In this document: piece after piece, positions 51,372 to 60,929 of the stretch
How the letters are laid out: every line of letters starts with the position of its first letter
Position numbering within the stretch: the first letter of the stretch is position 1
NCBI RefSeq assembly: GCF_039503195.1
Contig: NZ_JBCJKP010000001.1
Coordinates: 7,750,001-7,814,000 of the forward strand
Direction: 5' to 3'
Source of the DNA: Streptomyces mirabilis
GTDB taxonomy: Bacteria > Actinomycetota > Actinomycetes > Streptomycetales > Streptomycetaceae
Length of the DNA stretch: 64,000 nt
The notes under the pieces: model-generated
Seen by the model: the letters and a program-made list of their open reading frames with translations, nothing else
Told to the model about the DNA's origin: nothing
Database searches by the model: none
Program-made: the position numbers and the translations under genes

Positions 51372-53762
51372 TCACTCGAACGGCAGCGCCTGTTCGGCCC
51401 AGATCGTCTTTCCGGTGCCGGTGGTGCGGGTGCCCCAGCGCTCGGTCAGCTGGGCGACCAGGAGCAGTCCGCGGCCGCCCTCGTCGAAGGTGCGGGCCCG
51501 GCGCAGATGGGGCGAGGTGCTGCTGGCGTCGGAGACCTCGCAGATGAGGGCGCGGTCGCGGATGAGCCGGAGCTGGATGGGCGCGCCGCCGTAGCGGATG
51601 GCGTTGGTGACCAGTTCGCTGACGACGAGTTCGGTGACGAACGCGACCTCGTCGAGCCCCCAGCGGGCCAGCTGCTCGGTCGCGTACTGCCGGGCGGTGG
51701 CGACCTCCGCCGGATCCGCGGGCAGGTCCCACACCGCCACCTCGTCGCTGTCCAGGGTGCGGGTGCGGGCCAGCAGCAGGGCCACGTCGTCCTTGGGATG
51801 CTTCGGCAGCAGCACCTGGAGCACGTTGTCGCAGGCCTCGTCCAGATTTCCGGCGGGGACCGTCAGCGCGCTGCACAGCACAGCCGTGCCCGCGTCCGCG
51901 TCGAGGTGGCGAGCCTCGAAGAGACCGTCGGTGTAGAGGGCGAGGACGGTGCCTTCCGGCAGGTGCAGCTCGGTGGCCTCGAAGGGGAGCCCGCCCACGC
52001 CGAGCATCGGTCCCGCGCTCACCTCGACGACCTTCACGGTGCCGTCCGGGAACAGCACGGCGGGCGGCGGGTGCCCGGCCGTGGCGACGGCGCAGTGCCC
52101 GGAGACCGGGTCGTACACCGCGTACAGACAGGTGGCGCCGATCTCCGCGCCCGTCGGGCTCTCGTCGGCCGCCAGATGTCCGACCAGGTCGTCGAGGTGG
52201 GTGAGCAGCTCCTCCGGGGGCAGGTCGACGTCGGCCAGCGTCCATACCGCCGTGCGGAGCCGGCCCATCGTGACGGAGGCGTGGATGCCGTGCCCGACGA
52301 CATCGCCGACGACGAGCGCCACCCGGGTCCCGGACAGCGGGATCACATCGAACCAGTCACCGCCGACGCCCGCCCGCGACAGCGCCGGAAGGTAGCGGGA
52401 GGCGAACTCGACCGCAGCCTGTCCCGCCATCGCCTGGGGCAGCAGACTGCGCTGGAGGGCCACGGCGGTCGTGCGCTCCTTGGCGTACCGGCGGGCGTTG
52501 TCCACGCAGACGGCCGTGCGGCTGGCCAGCTCCTGGGCCAGCGACACGTCGTCCTGGTCGAAGGGGTCCGGACTCTCGGCGGTGAGCAGCCTCACGAAGA
52601 CCGCCACCCCCAGCGTCGTACCGCGTGCCACCAGCGGTACCGCCATCAGTGAGAAGTCCCGGCGGTCCGCCTGGTGCGGCCTGGCGGCCTGGGCGCCGTG
52701 CCGGCTGAGCCAGCCGTCGACGTCCGGGTCGCCGGTCCTGGTGAGCACCGCGTGCCCGGTCACCAGGGCGCGGACCGGTGGGGAGGAGGACGGGTAGACG
52801 TCCGCCGCGCCCAGGTCGATCGCCGCTTCCTGCACCCCGGCGGTACGGGAGTGGTGCGCGACCCGGCGCAGCTCCACATCGGCTTCCACCGGGCCGCCGG
52901 TGGGCTCCTCGCCCTCGACCACCGAGTCCAGCAGGTCCACGCTCACGAAGTCGGCCAGCTCGGGCACCGCCAGCTGGGCCAGCTCACGGGCGGTGTGGAT
53001 CACGTCCAGCGTCGTACCGATGGCGGCGGCGGACTTGCTCAGCAGGGCGAGCCGCTGCCGGGCCCGGTACTGCTCGGTGCTGTCGTAACCGGCCAGCGAG
53101 ACGCCGAGCAACTGCCCGGAGGGGGCCCGCAGCGGCCACATCTCGATGTTCCAGGCGTGCATACGCAGTCCGGAGGGGGCCCGGGTCCAGCTCTCGTAGT
53201 GGACGGGGCGGCCGGTCTCGACCACCTGGCGCAGATGGTTGAAGAAGCCGCGGCTGTGCTCCGCGTTCTCGACGGTGTCCGGAAAGTAGCGGTACAGGAC
53301 CTCGGCCTCCTGGACGCCCATGATCCGGCAGGCGGTGTCGTTCATCCGCAGATAGCGCTGTTCGGTGTCGAAGACCGACATCGACACCGACGCCTGCTTG
53401 AACGCCAGCTCTCCCAGGTCGCGGCCCTGCCCGTCCGGCGCCGCGGTGATCACGTATCCGGCCGGCGCCCCCTCCAGGCCCTGGAGCGGGTACGCCCGCA
53501 GGGCCAGCTCCGTGCGGCGCCCGTCCTCACGCCGTACGGGCACCACACCGTGGCCGCCGTTCGCCCGCAGCGCCCGCCAGGCCTCGCCCGGGTCCCCGTC
53601 CAGCAGGTCCGACACCGGACGGCCGGTGACGTCCGCCGCGGCGTACCCGGTCAGCAGCTGCGCGCCCTCGCTCCAGCCGGTCACGACTCCGTGCGCGTCG
53701 ACCACCACCATGGCGTCACCGGCCGTGGTTGCCCGCCCAGCATCGCCCGGGATTTTCACCAT
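51372..53762 (-). CDS. PAS-GAF-PP2C (SpoIIE-type) phosphatase fused to an anti-sigma-type ATPase
   Basis: 796 residues in order: PAS (about 10-110), second PAS (about 115-235, VSMSVFDTEQRYLRMNDTAC), GAF (about 245-425), SpoIIE/PP2C phosphatase (about 440-650: GVGGDWFDVIPLSGTRVALV, GDVVGHGIHASVTMGRLR, LYTDGLFEARH, DDVALLLAR) and a C-terminal HATPase (about 670-796: ELVVSELVTNAIRYGG, DEGGRGLLLVAQLTERWG). Such proteins both dephosphorylate anti-anti-sigma factors and bind them as kinases, so this is a stress-sigma-factor regulator without its partners nearby. No ribosome site is evident at ATG 53762. Confidence 0.92.
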   Translation of the reverse strand: MVKIPGDAGRATTAGDAMVVVDAHGVVTGWSEGAQLLTGYAAADVTGRPVSDLLDGDPGEAWRALRANGGHGVVPVRREDGRRTELALRAYPLQGLEGAPAGYVITAAPDGQGRDLGELAFKQASVSMSVFDTEQRYLRMNDTACRIMGVQEAEVLYRYFPDTVENAEHSRGFFNHLRQVVETGRPVHYESWTRAPSGLRMHAWNIEMWPLRAPSGQLLGVSLAGYDSTEQYRARQRLALLSKSAAAIGTTLDVIHTARELAQLAVPELADFVSVDLLDSVVEGEEPTGGPVEADVELRRVAHHSRTAGVQEAAIDLGAADVYPSSSPPVRALVTGHAVLTRTGDPDVDGWLSRHGAQAARPHQADRRDFSLMAVPLVARGTTLGVAVFVRLLTAESPDPFDQDDVSLAQELASRTAVCVDNARRYAKERTTAVALQRSLLPQAMAGQAAVEFASRYLPALSRAGVGGDWFDVIPLSGTRVALVVGDVVGHGIHASVTMGRLRTAVWTLADVDLPPEELLTHLDDLVGHLAADESPTGAEIGATCLYAVYDPVSGHCAVATAGHPPPAVLFPDGTVKVVEVSAGPMLGVGGLPFEATELHLPEGTVLALYTDGLFEARHLDADAGTAVLCSALTVPAGNLDEACDNVLQVLLPKHPKDDVALLLARTRTLDSDEVAVWDLPADPAEVATARQYATEQLARWGLDEVAFVTELVVSELVTNAIRYGGAPIQLRLIRDRALICEVSDASSTSPHLRRARTFDEGGRGLLLVAQLTERWGTRTTGTGKTIWAEQALPFE

Positions 53763-53992
53763 ATGTACAAGGATGATGTGATCCGGCAGTCACATCAACC
53801 CGGGAGTGGGCCGGAATCCGGTCCGGGCAGGGTCGCTCAGCAGCCGCAGGGGGTCCTCCGGTGCCACGGCCTTCTGCCCGGCGGCGGCCTCGGCGACCAC
53901 GGTGATGTCCGATCGGGGGGCGCTCGGCCCCGGTGAGGCGGGCGTCCCGCTTCTCAGGGGCGCGGCTCCCGGGTGCCGGCCGAACCACGGCG

Positions 53993-54967
53993 CTACGGCC
54001 GCCGCCCCCCGGACCGCATCTCCCGAGGACTCACCCCATACCGCTGCCGAAACGCCGTACTCAGCGCGCTCGCCGAGGAGAACCCCGAGGTGAAGGCCAG
54101 ATCGGTGATGGTCAGGTGCTCGCAGTCGCCGCACTGGAGACGCTCACGAACCAGCCGCAGCCGCTCCTCGCGGATGAGGTCGCGCGGAGTGGTGCCGGCG
54201 CGCTGCAGGGCCAGCTGGATCTGACGCAGCGACCAGCCGAGCGCGTGCGCCATGGACGTACCGGTGAGACCCGGGTCGGCGGCGTGTTCACGGACGTAGC
54301 GGCGGACCATCGTCTCCACGTCGGTGAGTTGGCCCGCCCCGTCGGGGCGGTCGTCGCCGAGGGTGAGCATGCACAGCAGCTCGACGACGCGGTCGGAGAC
54401 GGCGTTGAAGTGCGCGTCGGTGAGATGGTCCCGCTCCGCGTGCAGGTCGCCGATCATGGAGCTCACCACCCGGCCGAGCCCCCTGCTCAGATCGAGCCCG
54501 GTGGCAAGCGGCGACTTGCGGTTCAGTGGGCCGTCCATCTCACGCGCGGGGATGGTGAGGACGAACGCGTGCGTCGAGGCGTCCTGGAGGCACTCGAAGG
54601 GCGCCCCGAAGCTGACGAGGGTGCCGGTGCCCGGTGTCAGCCGGGCCTCCTGGCCGTCCTGTCGCAGCACGATCTCCCCGCTGAGCGGCAGCAGTAATCG
54701 GTAGTCCTCGTCGGGGTCCTGGCGGACCTGGCGCGCGGTCCTGCTGTACGCGACCTCGTCCGACCAGAACTTGACGAGCTGATAGCGCTCGGTGCGCTGG
54801 CGGACCGTCGCGCCACGGAAGTCGTCGGTGCGCGCGTACCGGTAGCCCATTCTGGACTGGTGGGACCCGACGTGCTCGCTCCAGAAGTCGGCCCGCTCGT
54901 GCGGATCCACCTCCGCGGTCGTCCGTGTTTCCACGATGTAGCTTTCCGCGGACAATGCCACCCTCAA
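53993..54967 (-). CDS. AraC-family regulator with AraC-binding-like sensory domain
   Basis: 324 residues. The N-terminal sensory domain (AraC_binding_2 type, DPHERADFWSEHVGSHQ, LLLPLSGEIVLRQDG) is followed by a C-terminal double HTH (GTSMAHALGWSLRQIQLALQ and ITDLAFTSGFSSASALSTAF, then FRQRYGVSPREMR). Regulators of this type (e.g. for P450 or catabolic genes) often control a divergent gene; here that is conservon 2, 155 nt away. The 230 nt after its stop, before the phosphatase gene start, are empty. Confidence 0.9.
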   Translation of the reverse strand: MRVALSAESYIVETRTTAEVDPHERADFWSEHVGSHQSRMGYRYARTDDFRGATVRQRTERYQLVKFWSDEVAYSRTARQVRQDPDEDYRLLLPLSGEIVLRQDGQEARLTPGTGTLVSFGAPFECLQDASTHAFVLTIPAREMDGPLNRKSPLATGLDLSRGLGRVVSSMIGDLHAERDHLTDAHFNAVSDRVVELLCMLTLGDDRPDGAGQLTDVETMVRRYVREHAADPGLTGTSMAHALGWSLRQIQLALQRAGTTPRDLIREERLRLVRERLQCGDCEHLTITDLAFTSGFSSASALSTAFRQRYGVSPREMRSGGRRP

Positions 54968-55122
54968 CTCCCGTGCAGCGAGCGGTAGTTACTCCACGTC
55001 AGCCTAGTGCATACAGTCCGTGCGCCCCACGGCAACTTCCTTGCGCGCGACGGCAAGCGCTTGTGCCGACGGGTGGCTAGGGTCGTGCGACCCGTCAACT
55101 TGCATATGCCATTGAGGACCTC

Positions 55123-56592
55123 ATGACCGAACGGATACCGGAGGCGGCGTTCTGGTGCCTGGCCGTCGGGCTGCTCGCCGTCATCGTGCTGCTGGTGCGC
55201 CAGCGCGGGATCACGAGACGGCAGCGCGGCCGGAGCGCCGAGCTCGCGGACGCGCTGCGGGCCCGGGACGAGGAGCTGCGCCATCTGGTCGCGGTCCGCC
55301 TGCCCGCGCTCGACAGCGCCCCGCACCAGCCCGCCTCCGCGACGGGGCACCACCACTCCGTGACGGGTCGCCCTCTCTCCGCGTCAGGCCGGCCCCTGCC
55401 CGCGGCCGGCGCGTCCCTGCCCGCTCCGGTTCTCCCCGCACCGGCCCTCCCCGCCGTGGGCCTCCTCGACGCGCGGCTGGCCGACACCGACTTCGCGAAG
55501 TGCCTCGACGCTCTCCTGGAGCGGTTCTCCGACGCCGTGCGGCACGCACAGGCCCGCGCCGACCAGTCCGCGAAGGCCGCCCTCAAGGCGTCGATGCGCT
55601 CGATCCAGGCCCTCGCCAACGAGCAGCAGGTGTCCATCTCGGAAATGCAGGACCGCCATGACCACCCCGACGTGTTGCGCGACCTGCTCGAGATCGACCA
55701 CACCAACGCCCAGTTCGGCCGTCGGGCGCAGGCCATCGCCGTACTGTGCGGCTCCTGGCCCGGACGCCAACGGGCCACCTCACCGCTCATCGAGGTGGTC
55801 CGCGGCGCGACCTCCCGCATCCGCGACTACCGGCGCATCCGCGTCAACGGACAGGCCGACGTCGCCGTCGAGAGCCGGGCCGTCGAACCGGTCGTCCTCG
55901 CCGTCGCCGAACTCCTGGACAACGCCGCGCGCCACTCACAGCCCAACACCACGGTCGAGGTCAGCGTCCAGGCGGTGCACAACGGCGCCGTCGTGGTCAT
56001 CGACGACGCGGGCGTCGGCATGGACAGCCGCGGGTCCGAGCACGCCGCCGCGCTGCTGACCGGCCGCCGCGCGGTGGACGTCACGCGCCTCGACGACCCG
56101 CCCCAGTTCGGCTTCGCCGTCATCGGCGTCCTCGCCACCCGCTACGGGTTCAGCGTCTCCGTGGACACCCGCTCCCCGTACGGCGGCGTGCGCGCCGTGG
56201 TCTTCGTACCGGCCTCGCTGCTCACCCACGCCGACCCGGTCCAGGAACCCCCGCAGCCGAGGGAACCGGCGCGCACGCCCCGGCGTACGGCCCGGACGAG
56301 TGGGCCCGCGGAGGCGACGACCTCCGGCGGACTGCCCAAGCGGCGCCGCCGCGCACCCGTGTCCCCGCCCGCCGCCGAACAGCCCGCGGCGGCACCGGGC
56401 GAACCGGCCGCACCGGCCGAGGAGAGCGTGGGCCGCTCCGCGGAGGAGAACGCCCGGCGCATGGGCGCGTTCGCGCGCGGCACCCGCTCCGCGCGGGCCG
56501 AGCAGGACACCGCACCCTCCTCACGTACCGCGGCCGGGACCCCTCACGACATCGAAGCCCCCCACGAATCCGAAGGGAACACACAGGGATGA
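55123..56592 (+). CDS. cvnA: Conservon 2 sensor (CvnA), short form
   Basis: 489 residues. One N-terminal membrane helix (about 7-25), no extracellular sensor, a Pro-rich linker, a helical segment (LDARLADTDFAKCLDALLER) and the ATPase domain (VLAVAELLDNAARHSQPNTT, VVVIDDAGVGMDSRGSE, GFAVIGVLATRYGFSVSVD). A disordered basic/acidic C-terminus follows. Lacks the kinase His box. Its TGA overlaps the ATG of cvnB. Divergent from the AraC gene. Confidence 0.92.
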   Translation: MTERIPEAAFWCLAVGLLAVIVLLVRQRGITRRQRGRSAELADALRARDEELRHLVAVRLPALDSAPHQPASATGHHHSVTGRPLSASGRPLPAAGASLPAPVLPAPALPAVGLLDARLADTDFAKCLDALLERFSDAVRHAQARADQSAKAALKASMRSIQALANEQQVSISEMQDRHDHPDVLRDLLEIDHTNAQFGRRAQAIAVLCGSWPGRQRATSPLIEVVRGATSRIRDYRRIRVNGQADVAVESRAVEPVVLAVAELLDNAARHSQPNTTVEVSVQAVHNGAVVVIDDAGVGMDSRGSEHAAALLTGRRAVDVTRLDDPPQFGFAVIGVLATRYGFSVSVDTRSPYGGVRAVVFVPASLLTHADPVQEPPQPREPARTPRRTARTSGPAEATTSGGLPKRRRRAPVSPPAAEQPAAAPGEPAAPAEESVGRSAEENARRMGAFARGTRSARAEQDTAPSSRTAAGTPHDIEAPHESEGNTQG

Positions 56593-57002
56593 TCGCGCCC
56601 ATGACCAACGAGCTGGGGTGGATGCTCGACGAGGTCCTGAAGGTGCCGGAGGCGCGGCACGCCATCCTGCTGTCCGCCGACGGCATGCTCCGGGCCCACT
56701 CCGCCGACATCGGCCGCGACGACGCCGAACGGCTGGCCGCGGGCCTGTCCGGGGTGCAGTCGATCAGCCGCAGCACCGCCGAGTTCTGCGGCAGTGCGAC
56801 CGCGCCGTGGCGGCAGACCCTGATCGAGTTCGCGCACGGGTTCGTCTTCCTCGTCGCCGCCGGGCAGGGCGCCCACCTCGCGGTGTCCACCGGCGAGAAC
56901 GTGGACATGGAGGCGGTCACCTACCGCATGCACAAGTTGGTCGACCGGCTCGGCAAGGAGCTGACCAGCCCAGCCCGGCAGGACACCGGCAGCCCGGCAT
57001 GA
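56589..57002 (+). CDS. cvnB: Conservon 2 roadblock/LC7 protein (CvnB)
   Basis: 137 residues. Roadblock fold: LGWMLDEVLKVPEARHAILL, SADGMLRAHSADIGRDDAER and VFLVAAGQGAHLAVSTGENV. ATG 56589 overlaps the cvnA stop; ATG 56601 is an alternative. Its stop overlaps cvnC (ATGA). Confidence 0.92.
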   Translation: MIAPMTNELGWMLDEVLKVPEARHAILLSADGMLRAHSADIGRDDAERLAAGLSGVQSISRSTAEFCGSATAPWRQTLIEFAHGFVFLVAAGQGAHLAVSTGENVDMEAVTYRMHKLVDRLGKELTSPARQDTGSPA

Positions 57003-57358
57003 CGCCCGGGCGTCGGCCGGGCGGGAGGCTGGTGCGGTCGTACGTCGTCACGGACGGCCGCGCCCACCCCTCCCGCAACACCCTCGACCTCGTCACCCTG
57101 CTGATCGCCGCCGACGACCTGCCGCTGACGGGGCTGAACCCGGAGAAGCGCCGACTGATGGAGCTGTGCCGGCCCGGAGCGCTGTCGGTCGCCGAGGTGG
57201 CCGGTCATCTGGAACTCCCGGTCAGCGTCACCAAAGTACTGATCGCCGACCTCATGGACAGCGGTCACCTCGTCACCCGGGCGCCGGTACCGGCCGCCCG
57301 TCTCTCCGACGCCCGCATCCTCCAGGAGGTACTGGATGGGCTCCGCGCCCGCCTCTGA
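56999..57358 (+). CDS. cvnC: Conservon 2 DUF742 protein (CvnC)
   Basis: 119 residues. LVRSYVVTDGRAHPSR, KRRLMELCRPGALSVAEVAG and LPVSVTKVLIADLMDSGHLV are the DUF742 landmarks. Overlaps cvnB at its start and cvnD at its end (23 nt), so the operon is translationally coupled throughout. Confidence 0.92.
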   Translation: MTPGRRPGGRLVRSYVVTDGRAHPSRNTLDLVTLLIAADDLPLTGLNPEKRRLMELCRPGALSVAEVAGHLELPVSVTKVLIADLMDSGHLVTRAPVPAARLSDARILQEVLDGLRARL

Positions 57359-57941
57359 CGACGTCCACCTCGGCCCGGATGTGCGAACCGCGGTCAAACT
57401 CCTGATCGTGGGCCACTTCGCGGTCGGCAAGACCACGTTCGTCGGCGCGCTCTCCGAGATCCGGCCGCTGCGCACCGAGGAGGTGATGACCGAGGCGGGC
57501 GCACGCGTCGACGACCTCGCCGGTTCGAGGGAGAAGACGACCACCACCGTCGCCCTCGACTTCGGCCGCCTCACCCTCAGCGACGCCCTGGTGCTCTACC
57601 TCTTCGGCACGCCCGGACAGCACCGCTTCACCGAACTCTGGAAGGACATGACCAGCGGAGCGCTCGGCGCGCTGGTGCTGGCCGACACCCGGCGGCTGTC
57701 CGAGTCCTTCGACGTCATGGGCGTACTGGAGGAGCTGGGCCTGCCGTACGCCGTCGCCCTGAACGACTTCGACGACGCCTCCGCGGCGCACGACCTGGAC
57801 GAGGTGCGCGAGGCACTCGACCTGCTGCCCTCGACCCCGCTCGTGCGCTGCGACGCCCGCGACCGGGTCTCGTCCACCGAGGCGCTGATCGCCCTCGTCG
57901 AGTACCTGATGACCCGCAGCGGCGAACTGGAGTCCGTGTGA
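57336..57941 (+). CDS. cvnD: Conservon 2 GTPase (CvnD)
   Basis: 201 residues. P-loop KLLIVGHFAVGKTTFVGALS, TTVALDFGRLTLSDAL, LYLFGTPGQHRFTELW and VALNDFDDASAAHDLDEV. Overlaps the P450 start by 4 nt (GTGTGA), making the P450 the fifth gene of the conservon. Confidence 0.93.
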   Translation: MGSAPASDDVHLGPDVRTAVKLLIVGHFAVGKTTFVGALSEIRPLRTEEVMTEAGARVDDLAGSREKTTTTVALDFGRLTLSDALVLYLFGTPGQHRFTELWKDMTSGALGALVLADTRRLSESFDVMGVLEELGLPYAVALNDFDDASAAHDLDEVREALDLLPSTPLVRCDARDRVSSTEALIALVEYLMTRSGELESV

Positions 57942-59338
57942 CCTCCGAACCACCACCGCCCGTACCGCCACCGTCCGTGTCACCGCCGTCCCTGTCACCG
58001 ACGTCCGGGCCACCGCCCGGCTGCCCGGCTCACGAGCCCCTGTACGGGCCCGACTTCGCGGCCGACCCCGCCGCCGTCTACCGGCGGCTGCGTACGGTGG
58101 GACCGACCGCACCCGTCGAGCTCGCGCCCGGCGTCAGAGCCACCCTCGTCACCTCCTACGACGCCGCCCTGCACGTCCTGCGCAGTCCGGAGACCTTCTC
58201 CAAGGACCCCCGCCGCTGGCGCGACCTCGCCGACGGGACCGTCCCGCCGGACAGCCCGGTCGTGCCGATGATGATGTACCGGCCCAACGCGCTGTTCACC
58301 GACGGCGAGCAGCACGAGAGGCTGCGCGGGGCGATCACCGACAGCCTCGCGCTCGTCGATCCGAACACCCTGCGCGGCTATGTGGAGCGCAGCGCCGACA
58401 CCCTCATCGACCGGTTCGCGCCGCTCGGCACCGCGGATCTGCTCGGCGAGTACGCGCAGGTCCTGCCGCTGCTGGTCTTCAACCACCTCTTCGGCTGCCC
58501 GGCCGAGTACGGGGTCCGGCTGGTCGAGGGTATGTCCGGGATCTTCGACGGGGTGGACGCGGAGAAGGCCGACGAACTGCTGACCAGCACCCTGCTCGAC
58601 CTGGTCGCGCTGAAGCGGGGCAACCCCGGTCAGGACATGACGTCCTGGCTGATGGCGCACCCCGCGGACCTCACCGACGAGGAGATGATCCACACCCTCG
58701 TGGTGCTGATGGGCGCCGGCACCGAGCCCCAGCAGAACCTGATCGCGAACAGCCTGCGGCTGCTGCTGTCCGACGAACGGTTCGCGGGCGATCTGTCCGG
58801 CGGCAGCCTCCCCGTGGAGGACGCCCTCGACGAGGTGCTGTGGACCGATCCGCCGATCGCCAACTACGCCGTGCACTATCCGCTGCACGACGTCGTGTAC
58901 GAGGGAGCGGTGCTGGGCGCGGGCGATCCGCTGGTCGTCAGTCTCGCCGCGGCCAACACCGATCCCGCCCTGACCGCCGATCAACGGACGGGCAACCGGG
59001 CCCACTTGGCGTGGAGCGCGGGACCCCACAACTGTCCGGCGCAGAGCCCGGCCCGGCTGATCGCGACGGCCGCGGTGGAGAAGCTCCTCGACCGCCTCCC
59101 CGATGTCGAACTCGGTTTGCCGGTGGGTGAGTTGTCCTGGCGGCCCGGCCCGTTCCACCGCGCGCTGGCGGCGCTGCCCGTCCGTTTCCCGCCCACCGCG
59201 ACGGTCCAACGACCCGAAGGCGAGCGTCAGTCGTACGCGAGCCCCCTCCCGGCTCTCGTGACCGAACCACCCGCCCGGGAGCCCGACCCCCCGCGAAGCG
59301 GCTGGACCCGACTCCTGTCCTGGTGGCGCGGCGAGTGA
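57938..59338 (+). CDS. Cytochrome P450 of CYP157 type lacking an intact ExxR motif (CvnE)
   Basis: 466 residues. The heme-thiolate Cys is at 366 in AWSAGPHNCPAQS. The I-helix reads MGAGTEPQQN instead of the usual AGxxT. At the K-helix position the sequence is DEVLW (Glu299), with no Arg three residues after the Glu, so the nearly universal ExxR is absent. CYP157 proteins encoded in conservons are known for this loss. GTG start overlaps cvnD. The Pro-rich N-terminus and the long C-terminal tail (about 400-466) are non-conserved. Activity and substrate unknown; it may act with the convergent CYP154-type enzyme. Confidence 0.9.
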   Translation: MTSEPPPPVPPPSVSPPSLSPTSGPPPGCPAHEPLYGPDFAADPAAVYRRLRTVGPTAPVELAPGVRATLVTSYDAALHVLRSPETFSKDPRRWRDLADGTVPPDSPVVPMMMYRPNALFTDGEQHERLRGAITDSLALVDPNTLRGYVERSADTLIDRFAPLGTADLLGEYAQVLPLLVFNHLFGCPAEYGVRLVEGMSGIFDGVDAEKADELLTSTLLDLVALKRGNPGQDMTSWLMAHPADLTDEEMIHTLVVLMGAGTEPQQNLIANSLRLLLSDERFAGDLSGGSLPVEDALDEVLWTDPPIANYAVHYPLHDVVYEGAVLGAGDPLVVSLAAANTDPALTADQRTGNRAHLAWSAGPHNCPAQSPARLIATAAVEKLLDRLPDVELGLPVGELSWRPGPFHRALAALPVRFPPTATVQRPEGERQSYASPLPALVTEPPAREPDPPRSGWTRLLSWWRGE

Positions 59339-59351
59339 GCGCCGGCCTCTG

Positions 59352-59440
59352 GGGCCTGTCCGACGGATCATGCCGCAGACGCGGGGCAGCGTCGACGAGG
59401 CGCCGCCCGTCTCCTGCGACCTGATCCGTCGGACAGGCCC
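59352..59440. repeat. Long inverted repeat between the two P450 genes
   Basis: Perfect 19-bp arms (59352-59370 and 59422-59440, GGGCCTGTCCGACGGATCA type) flank 51 nt. The right arm ends in the CYP154 stop codon. It can act as a bidirectional terminator, but the separated arms and outer GGGCCTGTCCG also resemble a small non-autonomous mobile element. Confidence 0.7.
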
Positions 59441-60702
59441 TAGCGGATCCGGGCGGGCAGGGTGCGATGGCCGTTGGAGATGAAGGAGTCCACCGGCTCC
59501 AGATCCGATGCCGGTACGGCGAGTCGGAGGTCGGGGAAGCGGTCGAAGAGGGCGGGGAGGGCGATGCGGGCCTCCAGGCGGCCCAGCGGGGCGCCGAGGC
59601 AGCGGTGGACACCGTGTCCGAAGGCGAGGTGCTCCTTGTCCGCCCGGGTGACGTCGAAGAGGTCGGCGTCCTTGCCGTGGCGCTCGGTATCGCGTCCGGC
59701 GGCGGCGTACGCGGCGAGGATCGCCTCGCCCCGGCCGATCACGGTGCCGTCCGGACCGCCCAGTTCGGCGAGGTCGAGGTCCTCCACGGCGTAGCGCAGC
59801 GGCAGGCTCGCGACGGGTGCCTCGACCCGCAGGGTCTCCTCGATCAGGTCGTCCCAGGTGGCGCGTCCGGCGCGGAGGTGTGCGAGCTGCTCGGGGTGGG
59901 TGAGCAGGGCGTGCACGGCGTTGTCGATGAGGTTGACCGTGGTCTCGTGACCGGCGCTGACCATCAGGACCAGCGTGTCGAGCAGCTCCTGCTCGCTCAG
60001 CCGGCCATCACCCTCGTCGCGGGACGCGATGAGGCCGGAGGTCAGGTCGTCACCGGGGGACTCCCGCTTCTCGGCGACCAGTTCACCCAGTACGGCGTAC
60101 AGCCTGGCGTAGTTGCCCGTCACCTCCTCGGGCTGCGCGGAGGTGTGGAAGATGCTGTCCACCAGGTCCCTGAGGTCCGCCCGCTTGTCCTCGGGCAGTC
60201 CGAAGAGCTCGCTGATCACCTGGATGGGGATCGGGTAGCAGAACTCCTCGCGCAGATCGACGACTTCGCCGTGCTCGCCGGCCTCGGCGATGCGGTCGAG
60301 GAGGCCGGCGGTGATCTCCTCGATCCGGGGTTGCAGCGCGGCCGTGCGGCGGGCCGTGAACGCCGTGGAGACGAGGGTCCGCAGCCGCCGATGGTCGCCG
60401 CCGTACGCGGTGAACATGTTCTGCACCGCGACCCAGGTGAACAGCGGCCACTCGGGGGAGATCTCCCCGTTGATCCAGGCGGGCCAGTGCCGGCGCGGGT
60501 CCTTGGACACCCGTGGGTCCAGGAGCAGCCGTTTGAGCAGCTCGGGGCTGCTGACCGCCCAGGCCTCGACGCCACCGGGCAGGGCGACACGGGTCGCCGG
60601 TCCGCGCGCGCGGATGCGGGCCGCCTCCGCGTGGATGTCACGGCCCGTCGCGTCCACCACCAAGGGGCTCGGGTTGCCCGTCAAGGGACTCGGGGTTCCC
60701 AT
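59440..60702 (-). CDS. Cytochrome P450, CYP154 type
   Basis: 420 residues. Complete P450: I-helix [20 protein letters not shown], ExxR in [11 protein letters not shown], and heme loop [20 protein letters not shown] with the proximal Cys. The family hydroxylates macrolactones, steroids or aromatic compounds in different streptomycetes; the natural substrate here is unknown. AGGAGG lies 7 nt before ATG 60702. CYP154 and CYP157 genes commonly occur together at conservons, here in convergent arrangement. Confidence 0.92.
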   Translation of the reverse strand: MGTPSPLTGNPSPLVVDATGRDIHAEAARIRARGPATRVALPGGVEAWAVSSPELLKRLLLDPRVSKDPRRHWPAWINGEISPEWPLFTWVAVQNMFTAYGGDHRRLRTLVSTAFTARRTAALQPRIEEITAGLLDRIAEAGEHGEVVDLREEFCYPIPIQVISELFGLPEDKRADLRDLVDSIFHTSAQPEEVTGNYARLYAVLGELVAEKRESPGDDLTSGLIASRDEGDGRLSEQELLDTLVLMVSAGHETTVNLIDNAVHALLTHPEQLAHLRAGRATWDDLIEETLRVEAPVASLPLRYAVEDLDLAELGGPDGTVIGRGEAILAAYAAAGRDTERHGKDADLFDVTRADKEHLAFGHGVHRCLGAPLGRLEARIALPALFDRFPDLRLAVPASDLEPVDSFISNGHRTLPARIR

Positions 60703-60929
60703 CGGAAGCCTCCTTGGCACTCGGACGTCTGTACGGCGCGTCACGCTACGCGAGGGTGACGTTCCCCGATGCGGCCGTCCGGCATCCATTGCGTGCGAGG
60801 GCAAATTTCCTGCGCGTACAAGCAAGTCGGGGGACGGTCCGCCTCCTGGAGTCGTACCGTCACGGCTCCCGCCCCGGCCGCCCACTGCCCTGAGCTCGGC
60901 CGGGGCGGACCCCTTCCGTTTCGTCCTCC

